The notes below the pieces were generated by a model. It saw nothing but the letters and a program-made list of their open reading frames with translations, did not search any database and was not told where the DNA came from. Of a DNA stretch of 64,000 bases, positions 1 through 11,369 are shown piece after piece (the stretch's first letter is position 1; each line of letters opens with the position of its first letter). Made by a program: the position numbers and the translations under genes. Source of the stretch: Maniola hyperantus (Eukaryota > Arthropoda > Insecta > Lepidoptera > Nymphalidae); NCBI RefSeq assembly GCF_902806685.2, contig NC_048538.1:6634001-6698000 (forward strand), given 5' to 3'.

Positions 1-559
1 TGCCTTTGTAATGTAGCGTGGATTAACTACCTGAAAAGATTTCAGCATTTAATAGCATTTCATGTACTCGTAGGTGTTACCGAGAACTAGCATCCAATTT
101 TTTAACAATTTCACTTCATACTACGAGTATTTATTTTTATCCACTCCATAGAGTCATAGTTCAAGACAATTACTAGCTTGGAAGAAAAATTTGAAACAGT
201 ACGTAGGTACACTATAGCGAGGCTTCACCTACACTGGCTGGCCAATCCACTATTCAGCTGAAGGAAATAAGTTTTTCCTCTATCCCGTAATTTAAATTTA
301 ATTTAGTTTTTAGTTTATTAAAATTGAGGTAGTATCGATTGTCAGTTCAAGGTCGATATTTATTTTTAAAATACGTTTTTTCGACAATCTCGTGACTGAT
401 TTGATCTCAACATTCCCTGTGTGAGACCAGTACATATAGACGGAATACGCTAATCTTGCAGAGGACATGCTATGTCAGGTATTATCACTAATCAGTTTTG
501 CACACGAGATAGATACCGGAATAAATACTTAGTCTCTCATCCGATTCTTGCATGTAACC
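1..559. other. No recognisable feature
   Basis: AT-rich non-coding sequence with stops in all frames. I see no repeat family, RNA gene or exon here. Confidence 0.5.
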
Positions 560-770
560 TCACTCTACAGTCTACTTAGGTATTTGCAGATGCAATTTCG
601 CTCCGTGAGGCATCTCTTGCTGTATGATTTGGATAACCATCCAAAATAAGAAACCAAACCGATCGTAAACAGTAAGTAGGTACTGAACGTATTCTTTGTT
701 ATTGAGGTTTTGTCCAGTGTCCACGGATCGCAAAAAAGATCGCCTTGCGAGCTAGCAGAGTTAAGACTAT
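560..770. mobile_element. Decayed interspersed repeat (related to 47915-48172)
   Basis: This stretch shares ordered blocks with 47915-48172: a 'ttcgc..tg.gaggcatct' block, a 'gatcgt.aacagta' block followed by 'taggtact.gacgta', and a 'cgccttgcgagct' block that matches 'cgtcttgcaagct' in the other copy. The order and spacing agree, so both are copies of one repeat family. The copy at 47.9 kb has partly inverted ends ('catgcgatg' and 'catcgcatg'), which suggests a non-autonomous DNA transposon. No coding capacity is seen. Confidence 0.45.
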
Positions 771-2791
771 GTGGTGTTATATCGCAGTTTTGTGTTTTGA
801 ACTTATTGAAGTATAAAAAGCTAGGACGGCCTCGATATAGTCCATTTTGTGGAATTTGAATTTTATTTAATTTTCTTCAACCGTTGCATATGTTTATCTC
901 AAGAGGTGAGCTCTTAGGCGCGGCATATTAGATGCGATGCAGGCGTGGTGTTGATGTGATGGTGGCAGCGAGGTGCCCATGCCGCGTCCTCTTTGAATCA
1001 ATGTGACCACGTGCGTTGACGGACTTGACGCATTGGCCTCGGCCTATATCAGGGAGCGGGCTCAAGAGCGGGAGACAAGGCGGAAACGGTCCAATCCGGC
1101 AAGCGTAACACGCCACTCTTGACATCCTTATGTCTTTTGCAGTGTGATAGCTTTTGCAGCCTAGGCACAAATGGGTATACATTGTAAAAAGTTTACCTCG
1201 TGTTATTTATACTAAGCTGACTGTAAGACGATCGCTCGCGGTTTTTCGTAGGGATTTCGAAAAATACAGCCTTATTTCTACATTTTAAAGGAACGTCTGT
1301 GCAAAATTTCAGCATTTAAGATACAAAGGTTTAAGACTTTGCGTTGATGATTCAGTCAGTGAGTGAATCAGGACTTTCCTTTTTATTGTACGTATCAATT
1401 TATTAATAGGCCATTTGTAAGGGTGGTAAATTGAGCGGAATAGAAATATACCCGGATACGGAATAATCTACCACCTTACAAAGATTAGAGGAAAAAATTT
1501 ACTTTACTTGATCTATCTACCTAGTAAAGAATAGAAGCTAGCCGTCGACTCCCTTGTAATGTATATGAGGTGTTATAAATGAAATTTGCTAGATGTTAGG
1601 CAAAATTGTTTTTAATGTAACTTTTACCGGGGTCGCTTAATACAGAATGATGGCTAATAATGCTTAGTTATTCTAGCTTAATGCCAAGACTTAATTTAGA
1701 TACATTAGAATGACTTAGGTAGATAGTACATAAGATCTATGTTTTAAATTTAAGATGCCATTGGCATGGAATAGACAATGACACAGTAAAATTCATAAAA
1801 TTGTTTCAAAATAAAAGCTCAGTAGTAAAGACAGGGTTCTTACTGTACACATACACTAAGAAGGTTCACTAAACTGTTCCAGGATACAAACATTTGCTTA
1901 CTTGTAGGTGCGAAGACTGCAATGTAGCTGGACGGCATCGGCCAAGCTCCCAAAACTCGATTTAACTTGATTCTTCACAACCGAAATGTTTCATTACAAA
2001 GATTTTCACCAAGTCTTATCCATAGAATTAAGTTGCCAACGTGAATGTGCAAAAGAAATAAATACGAAAACCGAAAACTAAAAACGGAAACGCAAACGGA
2101 AAACGGAAAACTGAAGCTAAACGTAAAACGTAAACGTAAACAGTATACGTATACAGGCAAACAGAGGTTCAATTTTATTGCTATCATTGCACAGATTAAA
2201 TTAGCCCAACAGGTCTGCTTGTTTAAAAGTTAGAATGATCAAGGCAACTTCTCGACGAAATTTCCTTCACCCAAGGTACAAAGCCAAGGCGAGTCAGATT
2301 GATTCCTCTGAAATCTCAAAAAAGCTCATTACTTTTGAAAAGCTCTTATAACTCAATGAATGACCAATATATCATAGTTATATACCTACGCATATTATCC
2401 ATCTCTCTTCCTGTATAACAAAGGTCTGATTGTACGTGTATGATGTGCCAGAAACGTAGTGCCTTCTCACTAATAGAGCCTCTATTAAAACGCATAGTAT
2501 ACATTTTCAATAGCTGGGGCACTAATTAGTTGTAGTTGCGGCTCTTAATATCAGTGTCTAGCTAAAATGGAAAATATTTCTTTTTGACGTAAATACTAGC
2601 AACTTTACTACCGGTTTCGTTAATATGAAAAATAGCTAAAAACTACCAAAATAATAATGGGGTTTGATTTAAATTAAAATTTACGGATTTTAGAACGCAC
2701 TGCAACTCGTCGCACCGCAGTGCGCGCTTTTTCTAAGCACAATGGTCCAGTGAACAAAGCTGTTAAGTTTTTCTTCTGTAGGTAACTAAAT
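771..2791. other. Non-coding stretch with one unassigned small ORF and a purine-rich tract
   Basis: No exon is recognised. A minus-strand open frame of 84 codons (928-1182) lies in a locally GC-richer patch. It has several Cys and His residues but no family I recognise, and I do not call it a gene. At 2045-2155 the plus strand is a cryptic simple repeat of AAAC/GAAAAC/CGTAAAC-like units, which creates chance open frames on both strands. Confidence 0.4.
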
Positions 2792-3105
2792 ATCATCATC
2801 ATCATCATCATGATCAACCCACTGCCGGCTCACTATAGAGCACGGGTCTCTTCTCAGAGTGAGAAGGGTATACATAGTCTACCACGCTGGTCATGTGCCG
2901 ATTAATAGACTTCAACCACCTTTGAGAACATTATGGATATCTCTCAGGCATGCAGGTTTCCTCACGATGTTTTCCTTCACTGTTAGCAATTGATATTTAA
3001 TTACTTAGAACAAACAAGTGCGAACAAGAGGTGCGTGCCCGGGATTGAACCCCCGACCTCCGATTGGAAGGCCGACGTCCTAACCACTAGGCGATCACAG
3101 CTTTT
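2792..3105 (-). mobile_element. tRNA-derived SINE, family S1, near full length
   Basis: Read on the minus strand it starts with a tRNA-like head: 'gtgatcgcctagtggttagg' holds an A-box-like segment, and 'gggttcaatcccggg' is a good B box. A conserved body follows ('aacatcgtgaggaaacctgcatgcctgagag', 'ctcaaaggtggttgaagtct', 'gtgctctatagtgagccggca'), ending in a GAT triplet tail seen on the plus strand as (ATC)n at 2792-2812. About ten more copies lie in this window. Transcription, if any, would be by RNA polymerase III from the internal boxes. Confidence 0.85.
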
Positions 3106-3880
3106 AACTAAACATATACTAATCTTAAATATTTTTATGTAAAAGGAGAGCAGACTAAAAAAGATTAAATAAATACTGGCTCTTTTTCAACTCTCTTTTA
3201 TTTAATATATTATTGTATTATAATTAAACCACAGCCAGTTGTGGGTCAAATTTAATAAGTTTGAAACCTTTAACCAATTTCCTTCGAAGGAAATTATGCG
3301 TAAACACTTCGGGATAGGATGTGTTTTGCCAAACAAATTATATACTTTACCCACTCGCCTCAGCGAGATGTAATCAAGTGGGATCCTTAGTCCTTACCTT
3401 TTGATGTTTACCCTTACGGTGTTGGAGGGCTTAATAACCCTCTTCAGGTCTTTTCTGTATCAAGTAATTAATTACTATATTTTAAAATGGTGAGCCTATT
3501 TATTCTTTTGTTACGAATTAATTTAGGAAAAAATACAATCAAATTATTTTTATCACACGCCCCTTTCATAGGTAGGTAGGGTACGCAAAAGTGTTTAGGT
3601 GCAATTATGTCTGTCAACAGTTTCCCACCCAAAGTTATTGCTTTCTAACCGCACCCTAATAGTATAATAATATTATGTTAATCATTCATTAGCAAATACC
3701 GTATGGAATTAAGCCTCACAATTAATTAATTAGTGATGTAACGTTTTCCCATGTCTCCTGTCAAATTTGGGGTTTCCTTGTGACAAGGTAGATATATTAT
3801 AATGGCGCCAGAGCCAGAGGCGTGTCACTTCTTTCAAGCCTAATGGAATGAGTCGGGGTTTACATACTTTGAGCTTATTC
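3106..3880. other. No recognisable feature
   Basis: AT-rich sequence between two S1 SINEs. No open frame, splice-flanked exon or known repeat is recognised. Confidence 0.45.
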
Positions 3881-4172
3881 CTCATGATCAACCTATTGCC
3901 GCCCGATTACTGAGCACGGGTTTTCTCTCAGAATGAGCAGGATAGTCTGTCATGCTGGTCTAGTGCGGATTGGCAGACTTCACACAACCTTTGAGAACAT
4001 TATGGAGAACTCTCAGGCATGTAGGCTCCTCATAATGTTTTTATTCCCTGGTAAAGCAAAATTATACTTAATTGCTTAAAACGCTCATTACATTTCGAAA
4101 AGTTAGAGGTTCGTGCCCAGGCACGTGTCGACCTCCAATTCAGGAGGATCGATCCTATGGGATCGCACCTCC
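3881..4172 (-). mobile_element. tRNA-derived SINE, family S1, diverged
   Basis: It carries the same body blocks as the copy at 2792-3105: the 'gatcaacc.attgccg' tail side, 'gagcacgggttttctctcagaatgag', 'ctttgagaacattatggagaactctcaggcatg' and 'cgtgcccaggcacg'. The tRNA-like head is degraded and the B box has lost key bases, so this is an old inactive copy in the same orientation as its neighbour. Confidence 0.75.
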
Positions 4173-4457
4173 CAAGTTTATTAGTGGATTATAAAATGTC
4201 AAAAGTTATTTACTAGCGTTTCGAATGCCTTTCCTACAAAAATTCGACATTAAGATAGATTTAACTAAGGTGGGTTTAAAATGCCATAACTGGACGATAA
4301 AAATTAAAAATATGTTAATTTTTATTTAATGAGCGACAACAGCTACTATGTTGCTATACTTAATTAGATTGTGGAATTGGGGACACATTTACCCACCTTC
4401 TTTCTTTTGTTTGTTAGTTATTTACGTAAATAATATTTTTGGTCTTGGTTTGGTTTT

Positions 4458-4671
4458 ATATAAAATCTAAATTAAAAGGAAAAGGTGACTGATTGACTGA
4501 TTTATCAACGCACAGCTCAAACTACTGGTCGGATCGGGCAGGCGTGCAGACTATATTATGACGTAGACATCCGCTAAGCTTTCTTGTATTTTTGAAAATT
4601 CAATCCCTAAAGGGGTAAAATAGGGGTTCGAAATTTGTGTAGGCCACGCGGAAGTCGTGGATATAATCTAG
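4458..4671 (+). mobile_element. Helitron-like non-autonomous element, type 'gactgactgat'
   Basis: The element contains 'gactgattgactgatttatcaacgcacagctc', 'cggatcgg', 'gacgtagacatccgctaag', 'caatccctaaaggggtaaaataggggtt' and a 3' end with a GC palindrome (ccacgcggaagtcgtgg) just before CTAG. The GC hairpin followed by CTAG and a host T is the terminal structure known for Helitrons. Related copies lie at 25521-25744, 27840-27936, 29359-29548 and 29842-30054. Confidence 0.7.
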
Positions 4672-5639
4672 TCCTTTGATACAAATAGAGTATATACCTA
4701 TTAGGTATCTCTATTTTTCTCAATTAGCGATTTGGATTTAAAAAAACGTCATATTATGATTGTAAATCGATACCTTTGAAAAGAGCAACCGTCGAGTTTC
4801 TTGCTGGCTCTTCTCGGTAGGGAATAGGCATTCAGAGTCTGTGGAGTGGTAGATTCATTTTGACGTTTTAAAAGTAAGTAGGTGGGTAGGTTGTTGTTTA
4901 TTAAATAAAAAATCTTTCTATTTGTATTTCGAATATGCTAGGTATCTCAAGATATCTTAGTATAATTTTGTTTTACATAACAACAATTTTTATATCGGAC
5001 TCGTCATTTTTTTAATCCGGTCGTTTTGAATGATTATAACGTTTTTTAACGTTATTATTTTCGTACCGTTATTTATTAATCAATTAGCAGTAGTAACCAT
5101 TAATAATAATAATATGATTTTTTGCGTATTTTCGTATAGGTAACACTTTTACTAGAACGTAAAGTTACTGACCGTCACGTCACATGCTGAGCCAGCCAGG
5201 CGTAACAGACAGTTGCATAAATCGGAGCTAGGTGGCCCGGATCCAGCCGCGTAGGATAGCCTTCCCCATTGCAGCGGAATGATTTGAGGCCATATCAAAT
5301 TGTCCTCTTCCTCGCACCACTACGACGGATAATTGCTCTTATATCCTAGGACACAAGCTATATAATCACTTGGTGAATCTCCCGGGAACTGTTTTAAAGA
5401 GAGGATGACGGGTTTTAAGTTGCTACGAACACATGTGATGTGGCTACTTGTCAGACAAAGAAACAAAGACGTAATGGTATTAGGAGCAAAAGAAGTTATT
5501 AGACTGAACACGATCGTAGGTAGGAACATTATACGTTTAGGGCTTACAGAAACATGTAGTCTGTACGTGTATAGTGTAGTAGATGCTTTACACTTTAATA
5601 GACTTACCTAAATCTTTGCCTAAGCCAAAAATTATAAGA
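4672..5639. other. No recognised gene; short open frames unassigned
   Basis: Between two Helitron-like elements. A plus-strand open frame of 68 codons (5405-5611) and an overlapping minus-strand frame (5320-5529) show no recognisable domain, no splice context and no better than chance length. The patch at 5170-5420 is a little GC-richer than its surroundings and may be an old unknown repeat. Confidence 0.35.
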
Positions 5640-5807
5640 TCAAGACCCGTATTATAAATGTGAAAATTTGTTTGTTTGTTGGTTTATTGGTTTGTTTGTT
5701 AGTCCTTCAATCACGTCGCAACGGAGCAACGGATTGACGTAATTTTTTGCATGGGCATAGAGATCTGGAGAGTGCCTATTTCACACGAAGTCGCGGGCAA
5801 CAGCTAG
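5640..5807 (+). mobile_element. Helitron-like non-autonomous element, type 'attataaatgtgaaa'
   Basis: It begins with TC followed by a 'cgtattataaatgtgaaaat' block, has a TTTG-rich tract, the block 'tcacgtcgcaacggagcaacggattgacgtaattttttgcatgggcat', and ends 'cgaagtcgcgggcaacagCTAG' followed by T. TC start, GC-rich 3' hairpin remnant and CTAG end match Helitron termini. The central part is shortened compared with 42192-42428. Confidence 0.7.
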
Positions 5808-6608
5808 TATTTTATAACTTTTTATACCATGGTTTTTTACCTACACTTCAAGGAAATTTCTAAATAATTTTACCCAGAAGACGTAGGCTCGAATCCTGCC
5901 GGTTCCGCAATTTTTGATATGTATTTAAAATTATATGGTTTTATTTATTTGTTTTGTAGATAACAGCTAAGCCTTCAAAGAATACCTGTGAATTTCTTCT
6001 CAAACGGGGCACATTTGAAATCCTACTCGACTAAAGTACCTAATCCTCCCTACACTGAAGTTCGAGATAAAATGTACCTATTGAGTTCTTGTAGAAACAG
6101 GGTATTAAGTTTATAGTACCTAGCATAAAATATTGCGGCGGATGTCACAAAAGTTGAAATATTAATATCTTACCACACATTTAGCCGTGGCATCTGAGCC
6201 CTTATTCAAGCCGACCTCATTTGCTAACAGTCCCGAGGCCCCTCCGCTCCACACAGGCTGACTGTATACCACTTAGATGCTGAGCAACATTGACTTTATA
6301 CCATTATCATCTTTATATACAATGGGCTAAGAACTACAATATTATAGTGAATGAGCGTTCGTTCTTTAGTGACAAAAGTATCTCTACATTATCCCGAGGT
6401 ATGTACGCAATACCTCGGAGGAATAGCGTTTCATATTCTTCATATGCTTGACCCATTTTGTGGTTGCGATTTTCTTTTTAGTTAAGTATTTTATTTTCAA
6501 AAGTCGGTAAAACCTATTCATAAAATACACAGATTTTTGAGCCACTTACACCCACACTCCCGGCTTCCGTTCAAGGTGAAGTCCAAACATTATACTAACT
6601 AAGTAATA
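5808..6608. other. No recognisable feature
   Basis: Stops in all frames; no known repeat recognised. A short inverted repeat (ccgaggtat / atacctcgg) lies at 6395-6418. Confidence 0.4.
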
Positions 6609-7303
6609 CAGATTCAGATTCAGATTTATTTATTTGCTTTCATGTACATTTACATCAATTGATGGTGGGTGCTTAAAGCTAAAAGCTGAATACATGAGAC
6701 CCTGTCAGGGTATTGCAAATACTATTTTAGGTACAATAAAATGGTAAATATTAGAGATACAATAAGAATAGGATTAAAATTATTAAAATTATCATTACTA
6801 GATATTAAATATTATTCATTTGCATGCTTATATATTATTATATTATGTATATAAGATTAGTACAAAATAAAAATAAGGTCAAAGTATAGTAGTATTAAAT
6901 AATTGCTGTCATGGTCTGATTAAGTATCTGTCAATAGAATAAAATATTTAAAAATAGTTACTGTAAGAATTTAATTTAGTTATGGTTATGTTGCAATTAT
7001 TTAATCTTACAAGGTCTTATAGTTAAATGTCAATATCAGATGTCATTTACAGGTGCGTCACGCTATTGAGGTTTATGCAGTTAGAAATTCTTGTATATCA
7101 TAAAAGCATTTTTGTAGTAGCCATTGTTTTAATTTTCTCTTAAAGGTGACTTCTTTTGTTTCTTCTTTAATGTCGTTGGGAAGTTTGTTATAAATAATGA
7201 TTGATCTGTAATACGGGCTGCTACGGCGTATTATTTGTAAGCTGTAATGTGGAAGAGCCAGGTTGTGTTTGTTTCGCGAGTTTCGATGGTATGTACTGTC
7301 TAA
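6609..7303 (-). mobile_element. Jockey/CR1-type LINE, 3' part: reverse-transcriptase ORF C-terminus and 3' UTR
   Basis: On the minus strand an open frame enters at 7303 and ends with TAA at 7073-7075. It reads through RRSSPYYRS and YNKLPNDIK to KRKLKQWLLQKCFY, the usual C-terminal tail of Jockey/CR1-group reverse-transcriptase proteins. The 3' UTR then runs to 6609 and ends in 'aaataaatctgaatctgaatc', a simple-sequence tail typical of these elements. The N-terminal continuation lies at 8370-8935, on the other side of the Helitron-like insertion 7304-8369. The element is 5'-truncated and has no endonuclease or RT catalytic region here, so it is dead. Confidence 0.8.
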
Positions 7304-7331
7304 TCTACACTAATATTATAAAGAGGAAAAC

Positions 7332-7399
7332 TTTGTTTGTTTGTTTGTTTGTTTGTTTGTTTGTTTGTTTGTTTGTTTGTTTGTTTGTTTGTTTGTTTG
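7332..7399 (+). repeat. (TTTG)n microsatellite, about 17 units
   Basis: An uninterrupted TTTG tract just inside the 5' end of the Helitron-like element. The same position in the second internal unit carries about 13 units, so the tract is length-variable. Confidence 0.95.
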
Positions 7400-7949
7400 A
7401 TTGTACTGAATAGGCTCAAAAACTACTGGACCGATTTTAAAAATTCTTTCACCATTCGAAAGCTACATTATCCACGAGTAACATAGGCTATATTTTATTT
7501 TGGAAAAAAATAGGGTTCCGTAAGATATTTGGGTTTTTCGGACACAAGGTGTAAAAAATCAACCAGAAAAGTTACTTATTTTGCGTACGCTGCCTAAACT
7601 ATAAAAGATAGAACCATAAAATGTTCTAATTAATTGTAGATCTTATAAATATCTACAAAAAAGTCCGCGACACACTATACCCATCTATGTCGAGTGAGGC
7701 ACAGCAACCATTTTTTTATTTAAAAATCTTGAATTTTTTTTGGACTACATTTAAACGCGTTTATTTTACTCATGCTATTAATCCTTATCAAAATAAATGA
7801 TTTCATCACTAAGAACAGTTTATGGAGATAATATTTGGTCTTTGAATGATTAAAATTGGACGTTTGGTTTTGAAGTTATGGCGAAATTAAAATATTACGA
7901 TTTCTGCTGCACGGCCCGTTGTCTACACTAATATTATAAAGAGGAAAAC

Positions 7950-8001
7950 TTTGTTTGTTTGTTTGTTTGTTTGTTTGTTTGTTTGTTTGTTTGTTTGTTT
8001 G
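7950..8001 (+). repeat. (TTTG)n microsatellite, about 13 units
   Basis: Second TTTG tract, in the duplicated 5' unit of the same Helitron-like element. Confidence 0.95.
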
Positions 8002-8369
8002 ATTGTACTGAATAGGCTCAAAAACTACTGGACCGATTTTAAAAATTCTTTCACCATTCGAAAGCTACATTATCCACGAGTAACATAGGCTATATTTTAT
8101 TTTGGAAAAAAATAGGGTTCCGTAAGATATTTGGGTTTTTCGGACACAAGGTGTAAAAAATCAACCAGAAAAGTTACTTATTTTGCGTACGTATTATATA
8201 AAGAGGTAATGTCGTTAAGTTTGTTTGTAGGGGGTAATCTTTAGAACTACTGAACCGATTTTAAAAATTCTTTCACCAGTAGAAAGCTACATTATTCCTT
8301 AGTGACATAGGCTATACGGGATCTTTAAAAACCTAAATCTACGCGGGCGAAGCCGCGGGGATCAGCTAG

Positions 8370-8935
8370 TGTTTTGTATAAGTGTGAGTGTTTCCTAACA
8401 AACAGAACTGTTTCCATTATGTATATAGATGTTAATGTCAGGATCTTTTTTCCTATGAAATGTGGCTTACAACTGTCTCTTTGCCTAATATTTACTAATA
8501 TTCGTATGCATTTTTTTTGAGCAATAAATAAGTCCCCCACGTTTGTGCTCTGTCCCCAAAGTATAATACCGTACTTAATCCACGAGTAAGCATAAGCATA
8601 GTATGCAGATAGCGCTGTTTCGTAGTTAGTGTTTGCCTTAAGAACACTTAGGGCATATGCAAATCGTGAAAGTTTCTTCCTGACATCTTGTATATGTTGT
8701 TTCCAGTTTAAGTGAGTGTCGATAGTTAGGCCCAGAAGCTTGAATTCCCCAACCTCCTCAATATTTATTTCTTTTGTTAAGTTTCCTAATTCGAGAGGTT
8801 TTTTCTGGTATGGTCTAAATTGTATTATTTTTGTTTTTTTAATGTTCATTTCCAAGTTATGTTCCGTCAACCAGTTTCGCGTATTTTGCAGGTTTTTTGT
8901 TATTTGGGATACATTCGATATAATAAAATATCTAG
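8370..8935 (-). mobile_element. Jockey/CR1-type LINE, 5' part: reverse-transcriptase ORF fragment
   Basis: A minus-strand frame without stops from about 8935 to the Helitron junction. It contains NWLTEHNLEMNIKKTKIIQF, then FKLLGLTIDTHLNWKQHI, a YYAYAYSWIKYGIILWGQS segment and QKKCIRILVN. This is the thumb and connection region downstream of the RT catalytic box in Jockey/CR1-group elements; the catalytic YADD box is absent because the copy is 5'-truncated near 8935. The last 14 codons of the apparent open frame (8325-8368) belong to the Helitron-like end, not to the LINE. The true continuation is at 6609-7303. Confidence 0.85.
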
Positions 8936-9196
8936 ATGCTATGCAAGGTCCCATAGCCACCAAGTATCACTCTCGATCGAGATTGCATGAGATCACATTT
9001 CACATTCATTTTAGCACGAGCATATTGCAAATGAACCATAAGCGTTAAGCTGGGAACCCACGTACAATTATATTATACGTCATGTTCGACGAGACTGTTG
9101 AAGCGAAGTATGTCTGTAGGAAACTGTGTACATGCTTGAACTTTGAAAGTTCCAGAGTTTAGAATTATACCGTACACGAAGTTTCATTATAATAAA

Positions 9197-9417
9197 CTAG
9201 TGTAACTATACCCGCGACTTCGTCGCGTCGAATTCGTTTTTTTAAAAACCCCGTGGGAACTCTTTGATTTTACGGGATAAAAAGTAGCTCTCTATGTCAC
9301 TCTAGGTCTTTATCTATACACATGCAAAAATCATGTCAATACGTTGGACCGTTGCGACGTGATTGAAGGACAAACCAACAAACAAACACAGTTTCGCATT
9401 TATAATAAGGGTACTGA
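9197..9417 (-). mobile_element. Helitron-like non-autonomous element, nearly full length
   Basis: The plus strand begins CTAG (9197-9200), then 'tacccgcgacttcgtcgcg', 'aaaaaccccgtgggaactctttgattttacgggataaaaagtag', 'catgtcaatacgttggaccgttgcgacgtgattgaagga' and 'gcatttataataaggg'. On the minus strand this is the normal TC...CTAG layout with a GC hairpin before CTAG. Confidence 0.75.
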
Positions 9418-9430
9418 TTCGATTTCGATT

Positions 9431-9547
9431 AGACAGAACTATTATACCTACTGCTGGCATTAATCTGTCTCGTTATGCCAGCAGTATAGCGCTGTCTCTT
9501 TTTCACAGGAGTGTTATAATGAAATTCAGTACAACATTATAACACTC
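9431..9547. repeat. Two adjacent short hairpins
   Basis: The first hairpin pairs 'tactgctggcat' (9449-9460) with 'atgccagcagta' (9475-9486). The second pairs 'gagtgttataatg' (9509-9521) with 'cattataacactc' (9535-9547). Both stems are perfect (12 and 13 bp). They are probably pieces of a foldback transposon; no function is evident. Confidence 0.6.
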
Positions 9548-9559
9548 GTTTGGATGCTT

Positions 9560-10447
9560 TAAGGGGACTCAGTTCGGTGCTTTCTTCATACAAACGTAGG
9601 AGGGAAATTACAACAATATTCGATATTGTACGCACAAAACTAAGAATTATATCGATTTATCTCGTCATTATCTAGGTTTATTGATATATAAAACATTAAA
9701 AAAAATATTGATTTAAAAGTTACGAGGCTCAAAAGATTCCTATTTTAACACTAAATTAATGACAACTTTGGGCGTAAATAAATAAGATTAGGGATATGAA
9801 AATTCTAAAACAATTTATCATTAGACGCAGTTTATTTATTCATTAGTTGAAATAACTTTACCTTGCAAACATAAATTCAGCAGTTTTTTCTCAAAAATAC
9901 TTTTCCTAAACCCTTTTCGCGCGCTTGATTTCGGTGAAAATCATCGTGCCTCTCAACTTTCTCATACAATGTCAAGTGAAAAGCAAACATGTTACCCACG
10001 TGCGCAGCCAATTTCGGTCGAGCGTCCTGCGTCACCTTAATGGTTATTAAGATATTGGGTGTTTTAATGTTGGCAATAAGCTACCTGTTTCAGAATCTTT
10101 TATAGAGGATTTAAAGCATGGGTCTAGATAAATAAATAAACGTTTATCAACCGAGCATGTATGCAATGCATTATGCACGTAGAGACAATGCACTAGACAA
10201 TTTGTACCGGTAGACCAAGTCGAACAGCAATTTGTAGTAATACGGCATTATGTACACTTTCCTTGCTCTTTGTATTCATTTGCCGTATCTTGATCTAATG
10301 CTCACGTAATTCAAGTGTTTAGCTTTGGTACCTAATACGAATTGTTTTTCTTTGTTTTGATTCTCACTGACTATTGAGATAAATGAAAAAAATAGGATAA
10401 GACTAGTATACGTTATAGCATTAGTAACCACTCTGTTTATTATATCA
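9560..10447. other. No recognisable feature
   Basis: AT-rich sequence with no exon, RNA gene or recognised repeat. Confidence 0.4.
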
Positions 10448-10651
10448 CTAGCTGATGCCCATGACTTCGTACGCGTGTATTTAGGTTATTAGATATCCCG
10501 TGGGATTTTTTTATCTCGGCTAATTTTCCGAGATTAAAATAAGCCTATGTCACTCTCCAGGTCTCTATGCCGACGCAAAAAATTACGTCGATCCGTTGCT
10601 CCGTTGCGATGTGATTGAAGGACTAACAGACACACTTTAATATTTATACCT
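10448..10651 (-). mobile_element. Helitron-like non-autonomous element
   Basis: Starts with CTAG (10448-10451) on the plus strand, then 'gctgatgcccatgacttcgtac', 'cccgtgggatttttttatc', 'ttacgtcgatccgttgctccgttgcgatgtgattgaaggac'. It is the same family as 9197-9417 with a decayed hairpin. Confidence 0.7.
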
Positions 10652-11196
10652 AATCTTCGTATTGATCTTATAACTTTTAGCTTAAGTTTATTAAAGCATT
10701 TACTCATGAATACTGTCGTATTGTGCCGGAAAGTTTTATATTGGAGACCGCTTATAAGTATAAGTAATAGAATGATGATACTTAATGAATAATGATTACC
10801 TAATGTCATTCTCTTAGCGAATGGTGATTATGGGTAATAGGTACTTTTATACGATCATTATAATATCAAAAGTCAGTTAATAGTAACTGAAATTTTCATT
10901 TCTTCTTCAATCTGCCTCAATATTTATGCAATTTTCTTTTCTGTTAGGTAACACAGCCATTTGCAATCCTGAGAGGATCGAAATCCGTAAGCGTGCGGTA
11001 ATTTGTTTTTATGTTGAGAGTTCGGGATTCGGAATGCGGTTACCGTCCCCCAGGTGGGTAATGGAGTGGTAGTGGATCAAACACAACGAATAAGAGCACC
11101 TACTCTCTATAGCTACGTACCTACGAAGCTACAACATATTATATCGTACTTACATTGAAAACAAAAGTTACCCTATCCAAAATCTCGATTTTTAGG
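10652..11196. other. No recognisable feature
   Basis: Non-coding sequence; no repeat or exon recognised. Confidence 0.35.
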
Positions 11197-11345
11197 GTTC
11201 CGTACCTCAAAAGGAAAAACGGAACCCTTATAGGATCACTTTGTTGTCTGTCTGTCTGTCGGTCTGTCAAGAAACCTACAGGGTACTTCCCGTTGACCTA
11301 GAATCAAGAACCTCAAAAACATTTTACTCAATTACTTAATTCTCC
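11197..11345 (+). mobile_element. 'gggttccgtac' interspersed repeat, left part
   Basis: It starts 'tagggttccgtacctcaaaaggaaaaacggaaccctta', then 'taggatcactttgttgtctgtctg' and 'gtcaagaaacctacagggtacttcccgttgacctagaatca'. This matches the left third of the complete copy at 15826-16273. The right part is replaced by the 101-bp tandem array that starts at 11370. Confidence 0.75.
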
Positions 11346-11369
11346 GTGCTTTTAAAAATATATTGAATG

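Larger units (their letters stand above)
7304..8369 (+). mobile_element. Helitron-like element inserted in the LINE, with internal duplication
   Basis: It starts TCTACACTAATATTATAAAG right after host A (7303) and ends with a GC hairpin (cgcgggcgaagccgcgggg) and CTAG at 8366-8369, followed by host T. Removing it restores the LINE reading frame across the junction, so both ends are exact. No helicase/Rep ORF is present, so it is non-autonomous. Inside are two nearly identical 5' units (7304-7591 and 7922-8191), each with a (TTTG)n tract, and a third diverged half-unit (8191-8369) that carries the 3' end. About 330 bp of unique sequence (7592-7921) separates the first two units. Confidence 0.85.

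Noticed and set aside
928..1182. Small Cys/His-rich protein gene
   Set aside because: The Cys and His spacing does not fit a zinc-finger pattern I know, and there is no splice or promoter context.
7320..8001. CRISPR-like or satellite array from regular TTTG tracts
   Set aside because: These are simple microsatellites inside a Helitron-like element; there are no spacers.
8325..8963. Single 212-codon ORF as one gene
   Set aside because: It is a chimera: LINE reverse-transcriptase sequence followed by 14 codons read into the Helitron-like 3' end.
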